Below are positions 9,131 through 16,775 of a stretch of 64,000 bases of DNA, in pieces. The translations under genes were made by a program, and so were the position numbers. The stretch comes from Mucilaginibacter psychrotolerans (GTDB lineage Bacteria; Bacteroidota; Bacteroidia; Sphingobacteriales; Sphingobacteriaceae). A model generated the notes under the pieces. It worked only from the letters and a program-made list of their open reading frames with translations. It was not told where the DNA came from and did no database searches. Every line of letters begins with the position of its first letter. Position 1 is the first letter of the stretch. The stretch lies in NCBI RefSeq assembly GCF_004519315.1, contig NZ_SOZE01000007.1:155154-219153 (forward strand), in the 5' to 3' direction.

Positions 9131-10480
9131 ATGAAGAAATTATACCTCCTGTCGTTGCTTTCGCTAATGGCAACAGGCAGCTTTGCCCAAAAAGCCATTA
9201 AGGTGCCCGATGGCATAAAGCCGGTAGGCATTATCAAAAACCTGAGTGATAGCGCCCTGCTGGATGTGGTGCAGCGCCAAACGTTCCGTTACTTTTGGGA
9301 TTTTGGCCACCCCACCAGCGGCCTGGCCCGCGAGCGCAGCAACGTAGCCTTCGATTACGGCAACGAAGTTGTTACCACCGGCGGCAGCGGTTTCGGCATT
9401 ATGGCGCTGATTGCTGCCGACCACCGCAAATTTGTTACGCATGAGCAGGCGGTTGACCGCATGACCAAAATGGTGGATTTTTTATGGAAGGCTGATGCCT
9501 ACCACGGCGTGTTCCCGCATTGGCTCAACGGCGAAACGGGCAAAACCATCCGCTTTGGCCGTAAAGATGATGGCGGCGATTTGGTAGAAACCTCGTACCT
9601 GTTCCAGGGTTTGATCTGCGCCAAGCAATACTTTACGGCCAACACCCCAAAAGAACGCCACATACGCGATGTGATCAGTTGGATGTGGGGCGAAATAGAA
9701 TGGAACTGGTACACCCAGGGTGGCCGCGATAACCTGTACTGGCACTGGAGCCCTAACAACGGCTGGGTGATGAACTTCCCCATTCGTGGTTTCAACGAAT
9801 GCTTGATCACCTACATCCTGGCCGAAAGTGGCGAGCGTTACCCCGTTAGTGCCGATGTTTACCACCGTGGCTGGGCGCAAAGCGATTTCTTTAAAAACGG
9901 GCAAACCTTTTATGGTTATAGGCTGCCGCTGGGTTTTGATTACGGTGGTCCGCTGTTCTTTTCGCAATACTCGTTCATGGGTCTTAATCCTACGGGGCTT
10001 AAAGATCGCTACGCCGATTACTGGGAGCAAAACCTCAATCATACGCTCATCAACCGTGCGTACTGCCTGGATAATCCCAAGAAGTTTAAGGGCTATGGCG
10101 AAAACTGCTGGGGCCTTACCGCCAGCGATAACTACGAGGGCTACAACGCCCACTCGCCCACCAACGATTTGGGGGTGATAACGCCAACAGCGGCTATATC
10201 GGCATTCCCATACACGCCTAAATATTCGATGCAGGCGCTGCGCCATTTCTATTACGATTTAGGCGATAAGATTTGGGGCGAATATGGCTTTACCGATGCC
10301 TTTAGCGAGCAGAAAGACTGGTACGGAAAATCGTACCTGGCGATAGACCAGGGGCCGGAGGTAGTAATGATAGAAAACTACCGCAGCGGCTTGCTCTGGA
10401 AGCTTTTCATGAGTGCCCCGGAAGTGCAGCAGGGCCTCAAAAAGCTCGATTTTCAAAGTCCGTATATCGGCAAAAATTAG
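9131..10480 (+). CDS. Glycoamylase-domain (GH144-type) hydrolase, secreted/periplasmic paralog
   Basis: This 449-residue protein begins with a cleavable signal peptide (residues 1-19, ending GSFAQ) rather than a lipobox, and consists of the catalytic domain alone. It keeps the same ordered segments as its upstream neighbour: GHPTSGLARER, TTGGSGFGIMA, FPHWLNGETG, YWHWSPNNGW, YSFMGLNPTGL, and DQGPEVVMIENYRSGLLW. The gap after the first hydrolase is 17 bases, so the two are co-transcribed. The split between an anchored copy with an Ig-like domain and a soluble copy suggests surface endo-cleavage followed by periplasmic processing. That division of labour is inference. The upstream gene is its clearest relative in the window. 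Confidence 0.85.
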   Translation: MKKLYLLSLLSLMATGSFAQKAIKVPDGIKPVGIIKNLSDSALLDVVQRQTFRYFWDFGHPTSGLARERSNVAFDYGNEVVTTGGSGFGIMALIAADHRKFVTHEQAVDRMTKMVDFLWKADAYHGVFPHWLNGETGKTIRFGRKDDGGDLVETSYLFQGLICAKQYFTANTPKERHIRDVISWMWGEIEWNWYTQGGRDNLYWHWSPNNGWVMNFPIRGFNECLITYILAESGERYPVSADVYHRGWAQSDFFKNGQTFYGYRLPLGFDYGGPLFFSQYSFMGLNPTGLKDRYADYWEQNLNHTLINRAYCLDNPKKFKGYGENCWGLTASDNYEGYNAHSPTNDLGVITPTAAISAFPYTPKYSMQALRHFYYDLGDKIWGEYGFTDAFSEQKDWYGKSYLAIDQGPEVVMIENYRSGLLWKLFMSAPEVQQGLKKLDFQSPYIGKN

Positions 10481-10589
10481 AATTGGTATAAGGCACACCG
10501 GAAATATTTTGACGCAAGACGGGAATAAAGCATAATTTATTTACGTTTACGTTGATATATGCCTTTCGGCTTACCTTAAACTGATACTG

Positions 10590-11390
10590 ATGACATTAAA
10601 GAAGATATTATTTATAGCGATGCTGGGCATATTATGCCTGGCATCGCCTTTTTTAGCCACTGGGCAGGTAAACTCTGCTTTTGACAGGGGCTCGTTCATC
10701 AACAAAACAGATACGCTGCCCTACCGCATTCTGTTCCCCAAAAAATTCAATTCCAAACAAAAATACGCGCTCATTTTTGTGCTGCATGGTGCCGGCGAGC
10801 GCGGCAATGATAACGATATACAGCTGGCATACGGGCCAAAACTGTTCCTGGATGATACTATCCGCAAGAAGTACCCGGCAATTGTGGTGTATCCGCAGTG
10901 CCCAAAAAACAGTTATTGGAGCAACGTATTAATTGATACCGGCGCATTAGGCAAACGGCAGTTTCATTTTCAGGAAGGTGGCGAACCTACCGCGGCCATG
11001 AGCGCGTTGCTGGCCCTGGTAGACCAAATGCTGGAAAAGCCCTACATCAATAAAAAGCAGGTGTACATCGGCGGCCTGTCTATGGGTGGTATGGGCACCT
11101 TCGAGATACTTCGGCGTAAGCCCAAAACGTTTGCTGCGGCATTTGCCATCTGCGGCGGCGACAACACCAACAATGCCGTTATATATGCCAAAAAAGTACC
11201 CATGTGGATTTTCCACGGGGCCAAGGATAACGTAGTTCCGCCGGACCATTCAGACGTGATGGTAGCGGCGCTTAAAGAAGCCGGCGCAAGCCCTAAATAC
11301 ACTGTGTATCCAAATGATGGCCACAACAGCTGGGATGATGCCTTCGCCGAGCCCGATTTGATACCCTGGCTATTCTCGCACAGCAAATAA
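10590..11390 (+). CDS. Secreted alpha/beta hydrolase (phospholipase/carboxylesterase or predicted peptidase type)
   Basis: The product is 266 residues with a hydrophobic N-terminal signal (about 1-26). The alpha/beta hydrolase features are in order: oxyanion segment LHGAGERG (66-72), nucleophile elbow GGLSMGG with Ser164, acid Asp213 in HGAKDNVVP, and catalytic His245 in NDGHNSW. Close relatives are annotated as dienelactone hydrolase-like, phospholipase/carboxylesterase or predicted peptidase (COG4099). In glycan loci these often remove ester substituents, so here it may deacylate the polysaccharide attacked by the GH144 pair. The gene follows them by 109 bases on the same strand and may have its own weak promoter. 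It is the last gene of the locus. Confidence 0.8.
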   Translation: MTLKKILFIAMLGILCLASPFLATGQVNSAFDRGSFINKTDTLPYRILFPKKFNSKQKYALIFVLHGAGERGNDNDIQLAYGPKLFLDDTIRKKYPAIVVYPQCPKNSYWSNVLIDTGALGKRQFHFQEGGEPTAAMSALLALVDQMLEKPYINKKQVYIGGLSMGGMGTFEILRRKPKTFAAAFAICGGDNTNNAVIYAKKVPMWIFHGAKDNVVPPDHSDVMVAALKEAGASPKYTVYPNDGHNSWDDAFAEPDLIPWLFSHSK

Positions 11391-11394
11391 TCAT

Positions 11395-11420
11395 AACGGC
11401 CCCGGAAATTCGGGGCCGTT
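11395..11420 (+). terminator. Hairpin terminator at the end of the glycan locus
   Basis: A perfect 10-base stem AACGGCCCCG/CGGGGCCGTT with loop GAAATT starts four bases after the hydrolase stop. No long T tract follows. It lies between convergent genes, so it may act for both. Confidence 0.65.
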
Positions 11421-11452
11421 GTTCGGTAAAGCCTTCGCTAAATCAATGCTAC

Positions 11453-11701
11453 TTAATTTACCACCGGTTCATCGCCGTCTGCGTCCTCACTATTGGTGAT
11501 GTCGCGGTCGGCATTGAGGGCGGTTGATGGTTCATCCTCGCTCAACGTAGTTTCAATACCATCCATATCGGCTACAGCATCATCTGTATTGACGATTTTG
11601 TTAGATTCTTCGTTATTGGTGATTATGTCCTGTTCGGCGGCGTCTACTTTTGGTTCGCCGGTTGGGTGTTGTATTGGGGATTTATCTTTGGGCTCGCTCA
11701 T
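11453..11701 (-). CDS. Small acidic hypothetical protein
   Basis: An 82-residue frame starts MSEPKDKSP and is strongly acidic and rich in Asp, Glu, Asn and Thr, with no signal peptide or membrane segment. It looks intrinsically disordered. A 7-base inverted repeat, CTGTTAT/ATAACAG (11707-11728), lies just upstream of the start on the coding strand and may be a regulatory or terminator hairpin from the preceding gene. I do not recognise a family. The composition and clean start support a real gene, but a chance frame is possible. Confidence 0.5.
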   Translation of the reverse strand: MSEPKDKSPIQHPTGEPKVDAAEQDIITNNEESNKIVNTDDAVADMDGIETTLSEDEPSTALNADRDITNSEDADGDEPVVN

Positions 11702-11775
11702 GTGTTCTGTTATTTTTTAGGATAACAGGCGGAGGAGTGGGTTGTTTGAATGATAGCAAAGGCTTTGTACCGAAG

Positions 11776-12285
11776 TCAATTATTCAATTTGCGATAACTC
11801 CTGGCTGCTTGGCGGAAACTAAAATACCTATCTTCATTTGCCACCCAGTATCCGGATAGTCCCATTAAGCCGTAGTATGATTCTATTCGGGATGAGTTAA
11901 CCCAATCAGTTTGTCCATCAACTATGGACTCTCGAATAACACTATCTTCTATAACAGCAGCAAAACAATAGTCAGCAGGTATGCCTGCCCATTCCGAATA
12001 ATGTTCAATTATAAAAGTGTGAAGCCCCAAGGAACGAATGAGCGCAATAAGGTCTTCTATTGACCATGAGTCGTCATCTCTCTTACGCCCGTTTTCATTA
12101 TCGTTAACAAAAGCTATAAAATCAGTCCAACTATCAAAATTAGCAGCAGACTGAATAAGTTCGCTCGTAGCAGAAAAGCCCAAGTTTACAGGAATAATCA
12201 AACATTCACCTTCTTGGAAATGGACTACAACTTTGGGTATGCTGAGTTTTTGGTTGGTAAGTATTGCTGTAATCTCTTGTCCCAT
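11776..12285 (-). CDS. Hypothetical protein, 169 residues
   Basis: A cytoplasmic-looking protein of 169 residues starts MGQEITAIL, with no signal peptide or membrane segment. It alternates predicted strands (IPKVVVHF, CLIIPVNLGF, FCFAAVIED-like) with an acidic helix (SWSIEDLIALIRSLGL), and ends in a basic tail (RQAARSYRKLNN). Base composition is more AT-rich than in neighbouring genes, which hints at recent acquisition. A 7/8 match to the -7 box (CACTTTTG) lies about 20 bases upstream of the start. I do not recognise the family. Size and composition resemble immunity-type or DUF proteins found as singletons, but nothing in the sequence proves such a role. Confidence 0.65.
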   Translation of the reverse strand: MGQEITAILTNQKLSIPKVVVHFQEGECLIIPVNLGFSATSELIQSAANFDSWTDFIAFVNDNENGRKRDDDSWSIEDLIALIRSLGLHTFIIEHYSEWAGIPADYCFAAVIEDSVIRESIVDGQTDWVNSSRIESYYGLMGLSGYWVANEDRYFSFRQAARSYRKLNN

Positions 12286-12331
12286 AATCGGTGATAAAAG
12301 TTACAAAAGTGAATAATTATTTATTATGTTT

Positions 12332-13090
12332 CTACTTCAAAAAATGCTCGAATGTATCGCTCCTTATCCCCAAACGGAGTGTTTCCAGCGGGATGATATC
12401 TGCCGGGGCGATGTTGCCCAGGCTCACATTGGCACCGATAAGTTTAATGAACCACACCTGTTGCGCTTTTTGGGGTGCTTCCCAAATAATGGTTTCTTCG
12501 GGAATCTGGGTGAGTATTTCATCTACCAGCCCTTGCCTTACCTCGCCCGAATCGCGGTAGATGCCTACGTTGCCGCTCTCGCGCGCTTCGGCAATCACTT
12601 TCCAGCTACCAGCTTCAATTTCGGCGTTCATCAGCTTTATCCATTTATAGGGAGCAAATATTTTTTGAATGTCTTTAGAACCCACTTCAGATATTACGGT
12701 AACCTGCTTGCTCAGCTTGCGGATGTATTCACATTTCTCGTCGTGCTCTATGGTAATACTACCATCAGACACTTCGCAATATTCCATCTGATATTTATCC
12801 AATATGCGGCAGTAATCATCAAACTGCCCGCGCACAATCATCGCCTCGAACAGCGTTCCGCCGAAATAAACCGGTAAACCGGCATCTTTGTACAACTTCA
12901 GCTTGGCATCCAGGTTTGGCGATACGTAGGATGTTGCCCAACCCAGTTTTACAAGATCGGTATAACCTGCACCCATCTCAATAAAATTTTCTGCCTGGCG
13001 CAGGCTAAGACCCTTGTCCATTACCATGGTGAGGCCTTTATTACGGGGTTTCGAGGTACGTTCGGGCAGGTTGTTTATATGGTAGTTCAT
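12332..13090 (-). CDS. Phosphosulfolactate synthase (ComA) family protein
   Basis: The 252-residue protein matches the ComA family (PF02679), a TIM-barrel enzyme that adds sulfite to phosphoenolpyruvate to give phosphosulfolactate. Family landmarks are KPRNKGLTMVMDKGLS near the start, AGYTDLVKLGWATS, YFGGTLFE, EYCEVSDGSI, SEVGSKD, EAGSWKVIAEARESG and SLGNIAPADIIPLETLRLGLR-like text near the end. It is full length for the family. In methanogens this is the first step to coenzyme M. Bacteroidota do not make coenzyme M, so the product probably goes elsewhere, for instance to a sulfonate such as cysteate for sulfonolipids; that is inference. The gene appears monocistronic, with a good promoter upstream. 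Confidence 0.85.
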   Translation of the reverse strand: MNYHINNLPERTSKPRNKGLTMVMDKGLSLRQAENFIEMGAGYTDLVKLGWATSYVSPNLDAKLKLYKDAGLPVYFGGTLFEAMIVRGQFDDYCRILDKYQMEYCEVSDGSITIEHDEKCEYIRKLSKQVTVISEVGSKDIQKIFAPYKWIKLMNAEIEAGSWKVIAEARESGNVGIYRDSGEVRQGLVDEILTQIPEETIIWEAPQKAQQVWFIKLIGANVSLGNIAPADIIPLETLRLGIRSDTFEHFLK

Positions 13091-13139
13091 ATACAGATGC
13101 GCAATGGGTTATAGCTTATAACTAAAAGTATTAATGGCG

Positions 13140-13172
13140 CAAAGGTAAGCTTTGAATGTGCAGATGTGCAAA
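13140..13172 (-). promoter_or_regulatory. Promoter of the ComA-family gene, partly inside a dispersed repeat
   Basis: Read on the minus strand, TTTG (13172-13169) is followed by 21 bases and then a perfect -7 box TACCTTTG (13147-13140), giving a leader of about 40 bases. The -33 TTTG falls within the 'ATTTGCACATCTGCACATT' repeat unit, so the repeat seems to contribute to the promoter. Confidence 0.65.
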
Positions 13173-13345
13173 TTTCAGATGTGCAGATTTTTTAGGATGC
13201 ACAGGTTTATTGATAAATTAACACAAGTTTAACAATGCGCAGATTTCAAATGTTCGAATATGCAGATGCTTAACGATGTGCAGATTACGGAAATGTTAAG
13301 TCAAAAAAAATGTGCAGATGATTTTCCATCATCTGCACATCAATG
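13151..13345. repeat. Cluster of dispersed 'ATGTGCAGAT' repeat units
   Basis: Degenerate copies of ATGTGCAGAT and TTTCAGATGTGCAGA recur through this stretch. The last copy forms a perfect 13-base stem, ATGTGCAGATGAT/ATCATCTGCACAT (13310-13322 with 13328-13340), loop TTTCC. A further copy, TCTGAAATCTGCACATC, lies at 13547-13563, and another cluster at 57155-57215 shares the same words. It is non-coding. Confidence 0.7.
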
Positions 13346-13539
13346 TCGTTTACTTAAGGAAGCCCCGGCCCCATCGGGGCCAAATGTCGGTAGCAAACAA
13401 GCAAAAACCACCTTTGTGCCGTAGGCACAATACTGGCGATGTAGCATACCTATGGCATGCGAGTAGCTGATTATCGATTAGCTACCAACCTTTTGCACCT
13501 ATGGCGCACTTCGAAATCGCTTAAGTAAATGACATTGAT
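13339..13539. repeat. 201-base palindromic element with five internal hairpins
   Basis: The ends are a 20-base inverted repeat with one mismatch: ATCAATGTCGTTTACTTAAG (13339-13358) and CTTAAGTAAATGACATTGAT (13520-13539). Inside are hairpins GGCCCC/GGGGCC, TTGTGCC/GGCACAA, GCATACC/GGCATGC, GTAGCT/AGCTAC and TGCACC/GGCGCA, three of them closed by GTA or TAT loops. There is no open frame. This looks like a non-autonomous repeat (MITE or REP-like) of the type dispersed in Bacteroidota, inserted between the TPR gene and the ComA-family gene. Confidence 0.7.
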
Positions 13540-13570
13540 CTGCAAATCTGAAATCTGCACATCAATGAAT

Positions 13571-14974
13571 CTACTTAGTGTATCTATTAATAATATCCAC
13601 AATCACTTTATTATCCTGCAACTGGGGCAGGTAATCAAATAGGATGAAATGCTTCTCCGGATCCGAAGTAAGGGCCATTTCCAAAAAGTTCAAAGCTTCG
13701 TTGTATTCGCCTTTGGCAAACAGGTAAGCCACCATGCGGTAGTAAAGTTCTGCTGCCTCCGGGTTGTTTTTGATTGCCGAGGAAATGACCTCTATAGCAC
13801 TCGCCAGTCGTTTTTGCTCGTAAAGTATAGACGAGTAATCCAACCAGGCATCCACATCCAGCGGGTTCAGCTCCACTACCTTTTCATAGGCCGATTCTGC
13901 TTCGGGCAGGTGGCCAAGTTTATACTCCGCATCGGCAATGGCAAACCAGTAGTCGGCATTGGCAATGTCAAGATCCAACGCCTTTTTGTAAAAGTGCAGG
14001 GCCTCAAAATAGCGTTCCTCAAAATCCAATGTTACACCTATGCCAAACCAGGCATCAGCCAGCTTAGGATCCATCTTAACCGATTTTTTATAGAACGAAC
14101 GCGCCTCGTCCATTTGCTCCAGCTTTTCGTAGCACTCACCAATGGCGCAGTATGTATCGGCATTAGGTTGCTCGTACTCGAAAGTTTCGCGGTAAACATC
14201 TATCGCCTCTGCATATTTTTCCAGGTTCACCAGCGCATTGCCTTTGTTGAAATAGGCCGATGCAAAGCTGTCTTTGATAAGTATGGCGTAATCATAAGCG
14301 TCGATTGCTTTCTCAAACAGGCTCAGCTTGGTATAGGCGTTGCCCAAGTTGTACCATGCGGCGTAGCTGTACGGCTCGTTATCGATATATTGCTGATAAA
14401 ACTGCACGCTCTCCTGCTGATTGTCCAGCACGTCGTAGCAAAAGGCGAGTTCGTACAGGGCATCCTGATTTTCCATATTCTGCTTAAGGCATAGCTTAAG
14501 GTAGGTAATGGCGGTATCGTAATCGCCCATGTTTTGGTAAACGTAGGCGATATGCAGTAGTATCTCGTCGGTTTCTTCGGCCAGGTCAAGCGCTTTTTCG
14601 TAGTTCTCCAATGCCTCGGTATTGCGTTCCATACTCTCGTACAGATTGCCGCGGATAATGTAAATATCGGCATCGCTCGCTTCCAGCATAGCGGCCTTGT
14701 CCAGTGCGGCAAACGCCTCTGTAGAGCGGTTAGTTACCACCAGCAGCTGCGCCTGTTTTATGAGAAAGACAGCCGCAAACGGGTGCTGATTGCGTGCATA
14801 CTCTGATACCTGCAGGGCCTTAGCCGGATCGTTCTTTTCGATGTAGTAGTCGATAATGTTTTCAAAAGCCTGCGCATCAAAAAAGTACTGATCATGGTTG
14901 CGGATCATTTCCTCGTAGCGTTCTACCGAAAACTTTGGATCTTCGGTAAAACCAAATTCAAATTCTTCTTCCAT
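13571..14974 (-). CDS. Tetratricopeptide-repeat protein
   Basis: This 467-residue protein has no signal peptide. After an acidic N-terminus (MEEEFEFGFTED), it is made almost wholly of TPR units of 34 residues. Examples are ALENYEKALDLAEETDEILLHIAYVYQNMGDYDTAI, AWYNLGNAYTKLSLFEKAIDAY and AWFGIGVTLDFEERYFEALHFYKKAL, with the canonical W/Y-G-A-P positions. About twelve repeats fill residues 35-445. The protein is probably a cytoplasmic scaffold; TPR proteins of this type are common in Bacteroidota and no partner can be named. It stands alone, between a repeat cluster downstream and a divergent aldehyde dehydrogenase upstream. A 7/8 -7-like box (TAAACTTG) lies just before the start. Confidence 0.85.
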   Translation of the reverse strand: MEEEFEFGFTEDPKFSVERYEEMIRNHDQYFFDAQAFENIIDYYIEKNDPAKALQVSEYARNQHPFAAVFLIKQAQLLVVTNRSTEAFAALDKAAMLEASDADIYIIRGNLYESMERNTEALENYEKALDLAEETDEILLHIAYVYQNMGDYDTAITYLKLCLKQNMENQDALYELAFCYDVLDNQQESVQFYQQYIDNEPYSYAAWYNLGNAYTKLSLFEKAIDAYDYAILIKDSFASAYFNKGNALVNLEKYAEAIDVYRETFEYEQPNADTYCAIGECYEKLEQMDEARSFYKKSVKMDPKLADAWFGIGVTLDFEERYFEALHFYKKALDLDIANADYWFAIADAEYKLGHLPEAESAYEKVVELNPLDVDAWLDYSSILYEQKRLASAIEVISSAIKNNPEAAELYYRMVAYLFAKGEYNEALNFLEMALTSDPEKHFILFDYLPQLQDNKVIVDIINRYTK

Positions 14975-15162
14975 TCAAGTTTATTTGCAGAACACACATC
15001 CCCTGGGAGGTCTTAATCCCGCAAGGCTTAAAACATGTGTTTAAATTACAACAATAAGCAGCTTTAAAACAAATAAGTTTTCAACATACGCACATTCCCA
15101 ACACCCACTCATACAAGTGCCTGATAATAAATAGGAAGCATTTGAGCGGGTGGGCCGGCGGG

Positions 15163-15196
15163 TTGATCTGATTTGCCCTAAAGATTTTTACCTTTG
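15163..15196 (+). promoter_or_regulatory. Promoter of the aldehyde dehydrogenase gene
   Basis: A TTG at 15163-15165 precedes a perfect -7 box TACCTTTG (15189-15196) by 23 bases. The box overlaps the in-frame TTG codon at 15194, which rules out that codon as the start and supports ATG at 15212 with a very short leader. Confidence 0.6.
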
Positions 15197-15211
15197 ACAA
15201 AAGTAATAATT

Positions 15212-16753
15212 ATGAGCCTAATAATATCGGATATACTCCATCATTTACATATAAATAACATAAATGAGGCATTTAGTACCGGCAGCAACTGGGGCAGCAG
15301 CCCTGATGCTGCAGTGAAAGACATCTTCTCGCCTACGGATGGCAAGAAGATAGCTTCAGTTAAAATGGCCACCGCTACGGATTATAACGCCGTTGTGGAA
15401 AGTGCGGCCAAAGCCTTCAAAACCTGGCGTACCATACCTGCGCCAAAGCGCGGAGAGATAGTAAGGCAGATAGGCGAGCAATTGCGCGTCAACAAAAAAG
15501 AGCTGGGTACATTGGTAAGCTACGAAATGGGCAAGAGCTTGCAAGAGGGTTACGGCGAAGTGCAGGAGATGATAGATATCTGCGATTTTGCCGTGGGGCT
15601 TAGCCGGCAGCTGTATGGCCTTACCATGCACAGCGAACGGCCAGAGCACCGCATGTACGAGCAGTATCACCCGCTGGGAATCGTGGGCGTTATATCGGCC
15701 TTTAATTTCCCGGTAGCGGTTTGGAGCTGGAACGCTATGCTGGCCTGGGTTTGCGGCGACGTATGCATTTGGAAACCATCAGAAAAAACACCATTGACGG
15801 CCATTGCCTGCCAGCATATAGCACAAACCGTTTTTAAAGCAAATAATATCGAAGATGGCGTAAGCTGCCTGGTAATTGGCGACCGCGAAATTGGCGAGCT
15901 GATGGCCAACGATACCCGCGTGCCATTAGTATCGGCAACGGGCTCAACCCGCATGGGCAAGGCCGTGAGCGCAGCCGTAGGCGCGCGTTTGGGCAAAAGC
16001 CTGCTGGAGCTTGGCGGCAACAACGCCATCATTATTACCGAAAATGCCGATTTGGACATGTCGCTCATCGGCGCAGTATTTGGTGCGGTGGGCACGGCGG
16101 GGCAGCGTTGCACCAGTACACGCAGGCTTATCATCCACGAGCATGTTTACGAAGCTTTTAAACAGAAACTGGTCAATGCCTATCAACAAATAAAAATTGG
16201 CGACCCGCTTAACGAGAACAACCACATGGGCCCGCTGATCGATCAGGATGCGGTTACGTTGTATTTAGCATCGATAGAAAAATGCAAGGCCGAGGGCGGC
16301 AACTTCGTGGTAGAAGGCGGTAAACTGGACGGCGATGCGTACTCGTCTGGTTGTTATGTAAAGCCTTGCATTGCCGAGGTGGAGAACCATTACCAGATTG
16401 TGCAGCACGAAACCTTTGCCCCTATATTGTACCTCATCAAATTCAAAACCATCGAAGAAGCGATAGAATTGCAGAACGGCGTCCCGCAAGGCCTATCATC
16501 CGCTATCATGACACAAAACCTGCGCGAGGCAGAAACATTTTTGTCTTACGCGGGTTCTGACTGCGGCATTGCCAACGTAAATATCGGCACATCCGGCGCA
16601 GAAATAGGCGGCGCGTTCGGCGGGGAAAAAGAAACCGGCGGTGGCCGCGAATCGGGTTCGGATGCCTGGAAAGTGTACATGAGGCGCCAAACCAATACTA
16701 TTAACTATTCAAAAACGTTGCCTTTAGCACAAGGCATCAAATTCGACCTTTAA
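15212..16753 (+). CDS. amaB: ALDH7-family aldehyde dehydrogenase, probable L-aminoadipate-semialdehyde (piperidine-6-carboxylate) dehydrogenase
   Basis: The protein is 513 residues from ATG 15212; an in-frame TTG at 15194 lies inside the promoter and was rejected. It is an NAD(P)-dependent aldehyde dehydrogenase with catalytic Cys300 (GTAGQRCTSTRR) and general base Glu266 (LLELGGNNA), plus the Rossmann segment SATGSTRMGK. The text closely follows antiquitin/ALDH7A1: PAPKRGEIVRQIG, SYEMGKSLQEG, AFNFPVAVWSWNAM, GAEIGGAFGGEKETGGGRESGSD and the tail LPLAQGIKF. That family oxidises alpha-aminoadipate semialdehyde in lysine catabolism. No other lysine-degradation gene is next to it. The subtilase gene follows by 22 bases and may be co-transcribed. 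Confidence 0.85.
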   Translation: MSLIISDILHHLHINNINEAFSTGSNWGSSPDAAVKDIFSPTDGKKIASVKMATATDYNAVVESAAKAFKTWRTIPAPKRGEIVRQIGEQLRVNKKELGTLVSYEMGKSLQEGYGEVQEMIDICDFAVGLSRQLYGLTMHSERPEHRMYEQYHPLGIVGVISAFNFPVAVWSWNAMLAWVCGDVCIWKPSEKTPLTAIACQHIAQTVFKANNIEDGVSCLVIGDREIGELMANDTRVPLVSATGSTRMGKAVSAAVGARLGKSLLELGGNNAIIITENADLDMSLIGAVFGAVGTAGQRCTSTRRLIIHEHVYEAFKQKLVNAYQQIKIGDPLNENNHMGPLIDQDAVTLYLASIEKCKAEGGNFVVEGGKLDGDAYSSGCYVKPCIAEVENHYQIVQHETFAPILYLIKFKTIEEAIELQNGVPQGLSSAIMTQNLREAETFLSYAGSDCGIANVNIGTSGAEIGGAFGGEKETGGGRESGSDAWKVYMRRQTNTINYSKTLPLAQGIKFDL

Positions 16754-16775
16754 CATTTAATCCCTGTATAGATCT

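Noticed and set aside
9482..10246. 254-residue minus-strand frame inside the second GH144 gene
   Set aside because: It is antisense to a well-supported coding gene and has no recognisable domain or start context.
13149..13345. CRISPR array from repeated ATGTGCAGAT units
   Set aside because: Units are degenerate, unevenly spaced and partly inverted, with no constant-length spacers and no cas genes.
15194..15211. Upstream TTG start for the aldehyde dehydrogenase
   Set aside because: The TTG is part of the perfect -7 promoter box TACCTTTG, so it cannot be in the message.
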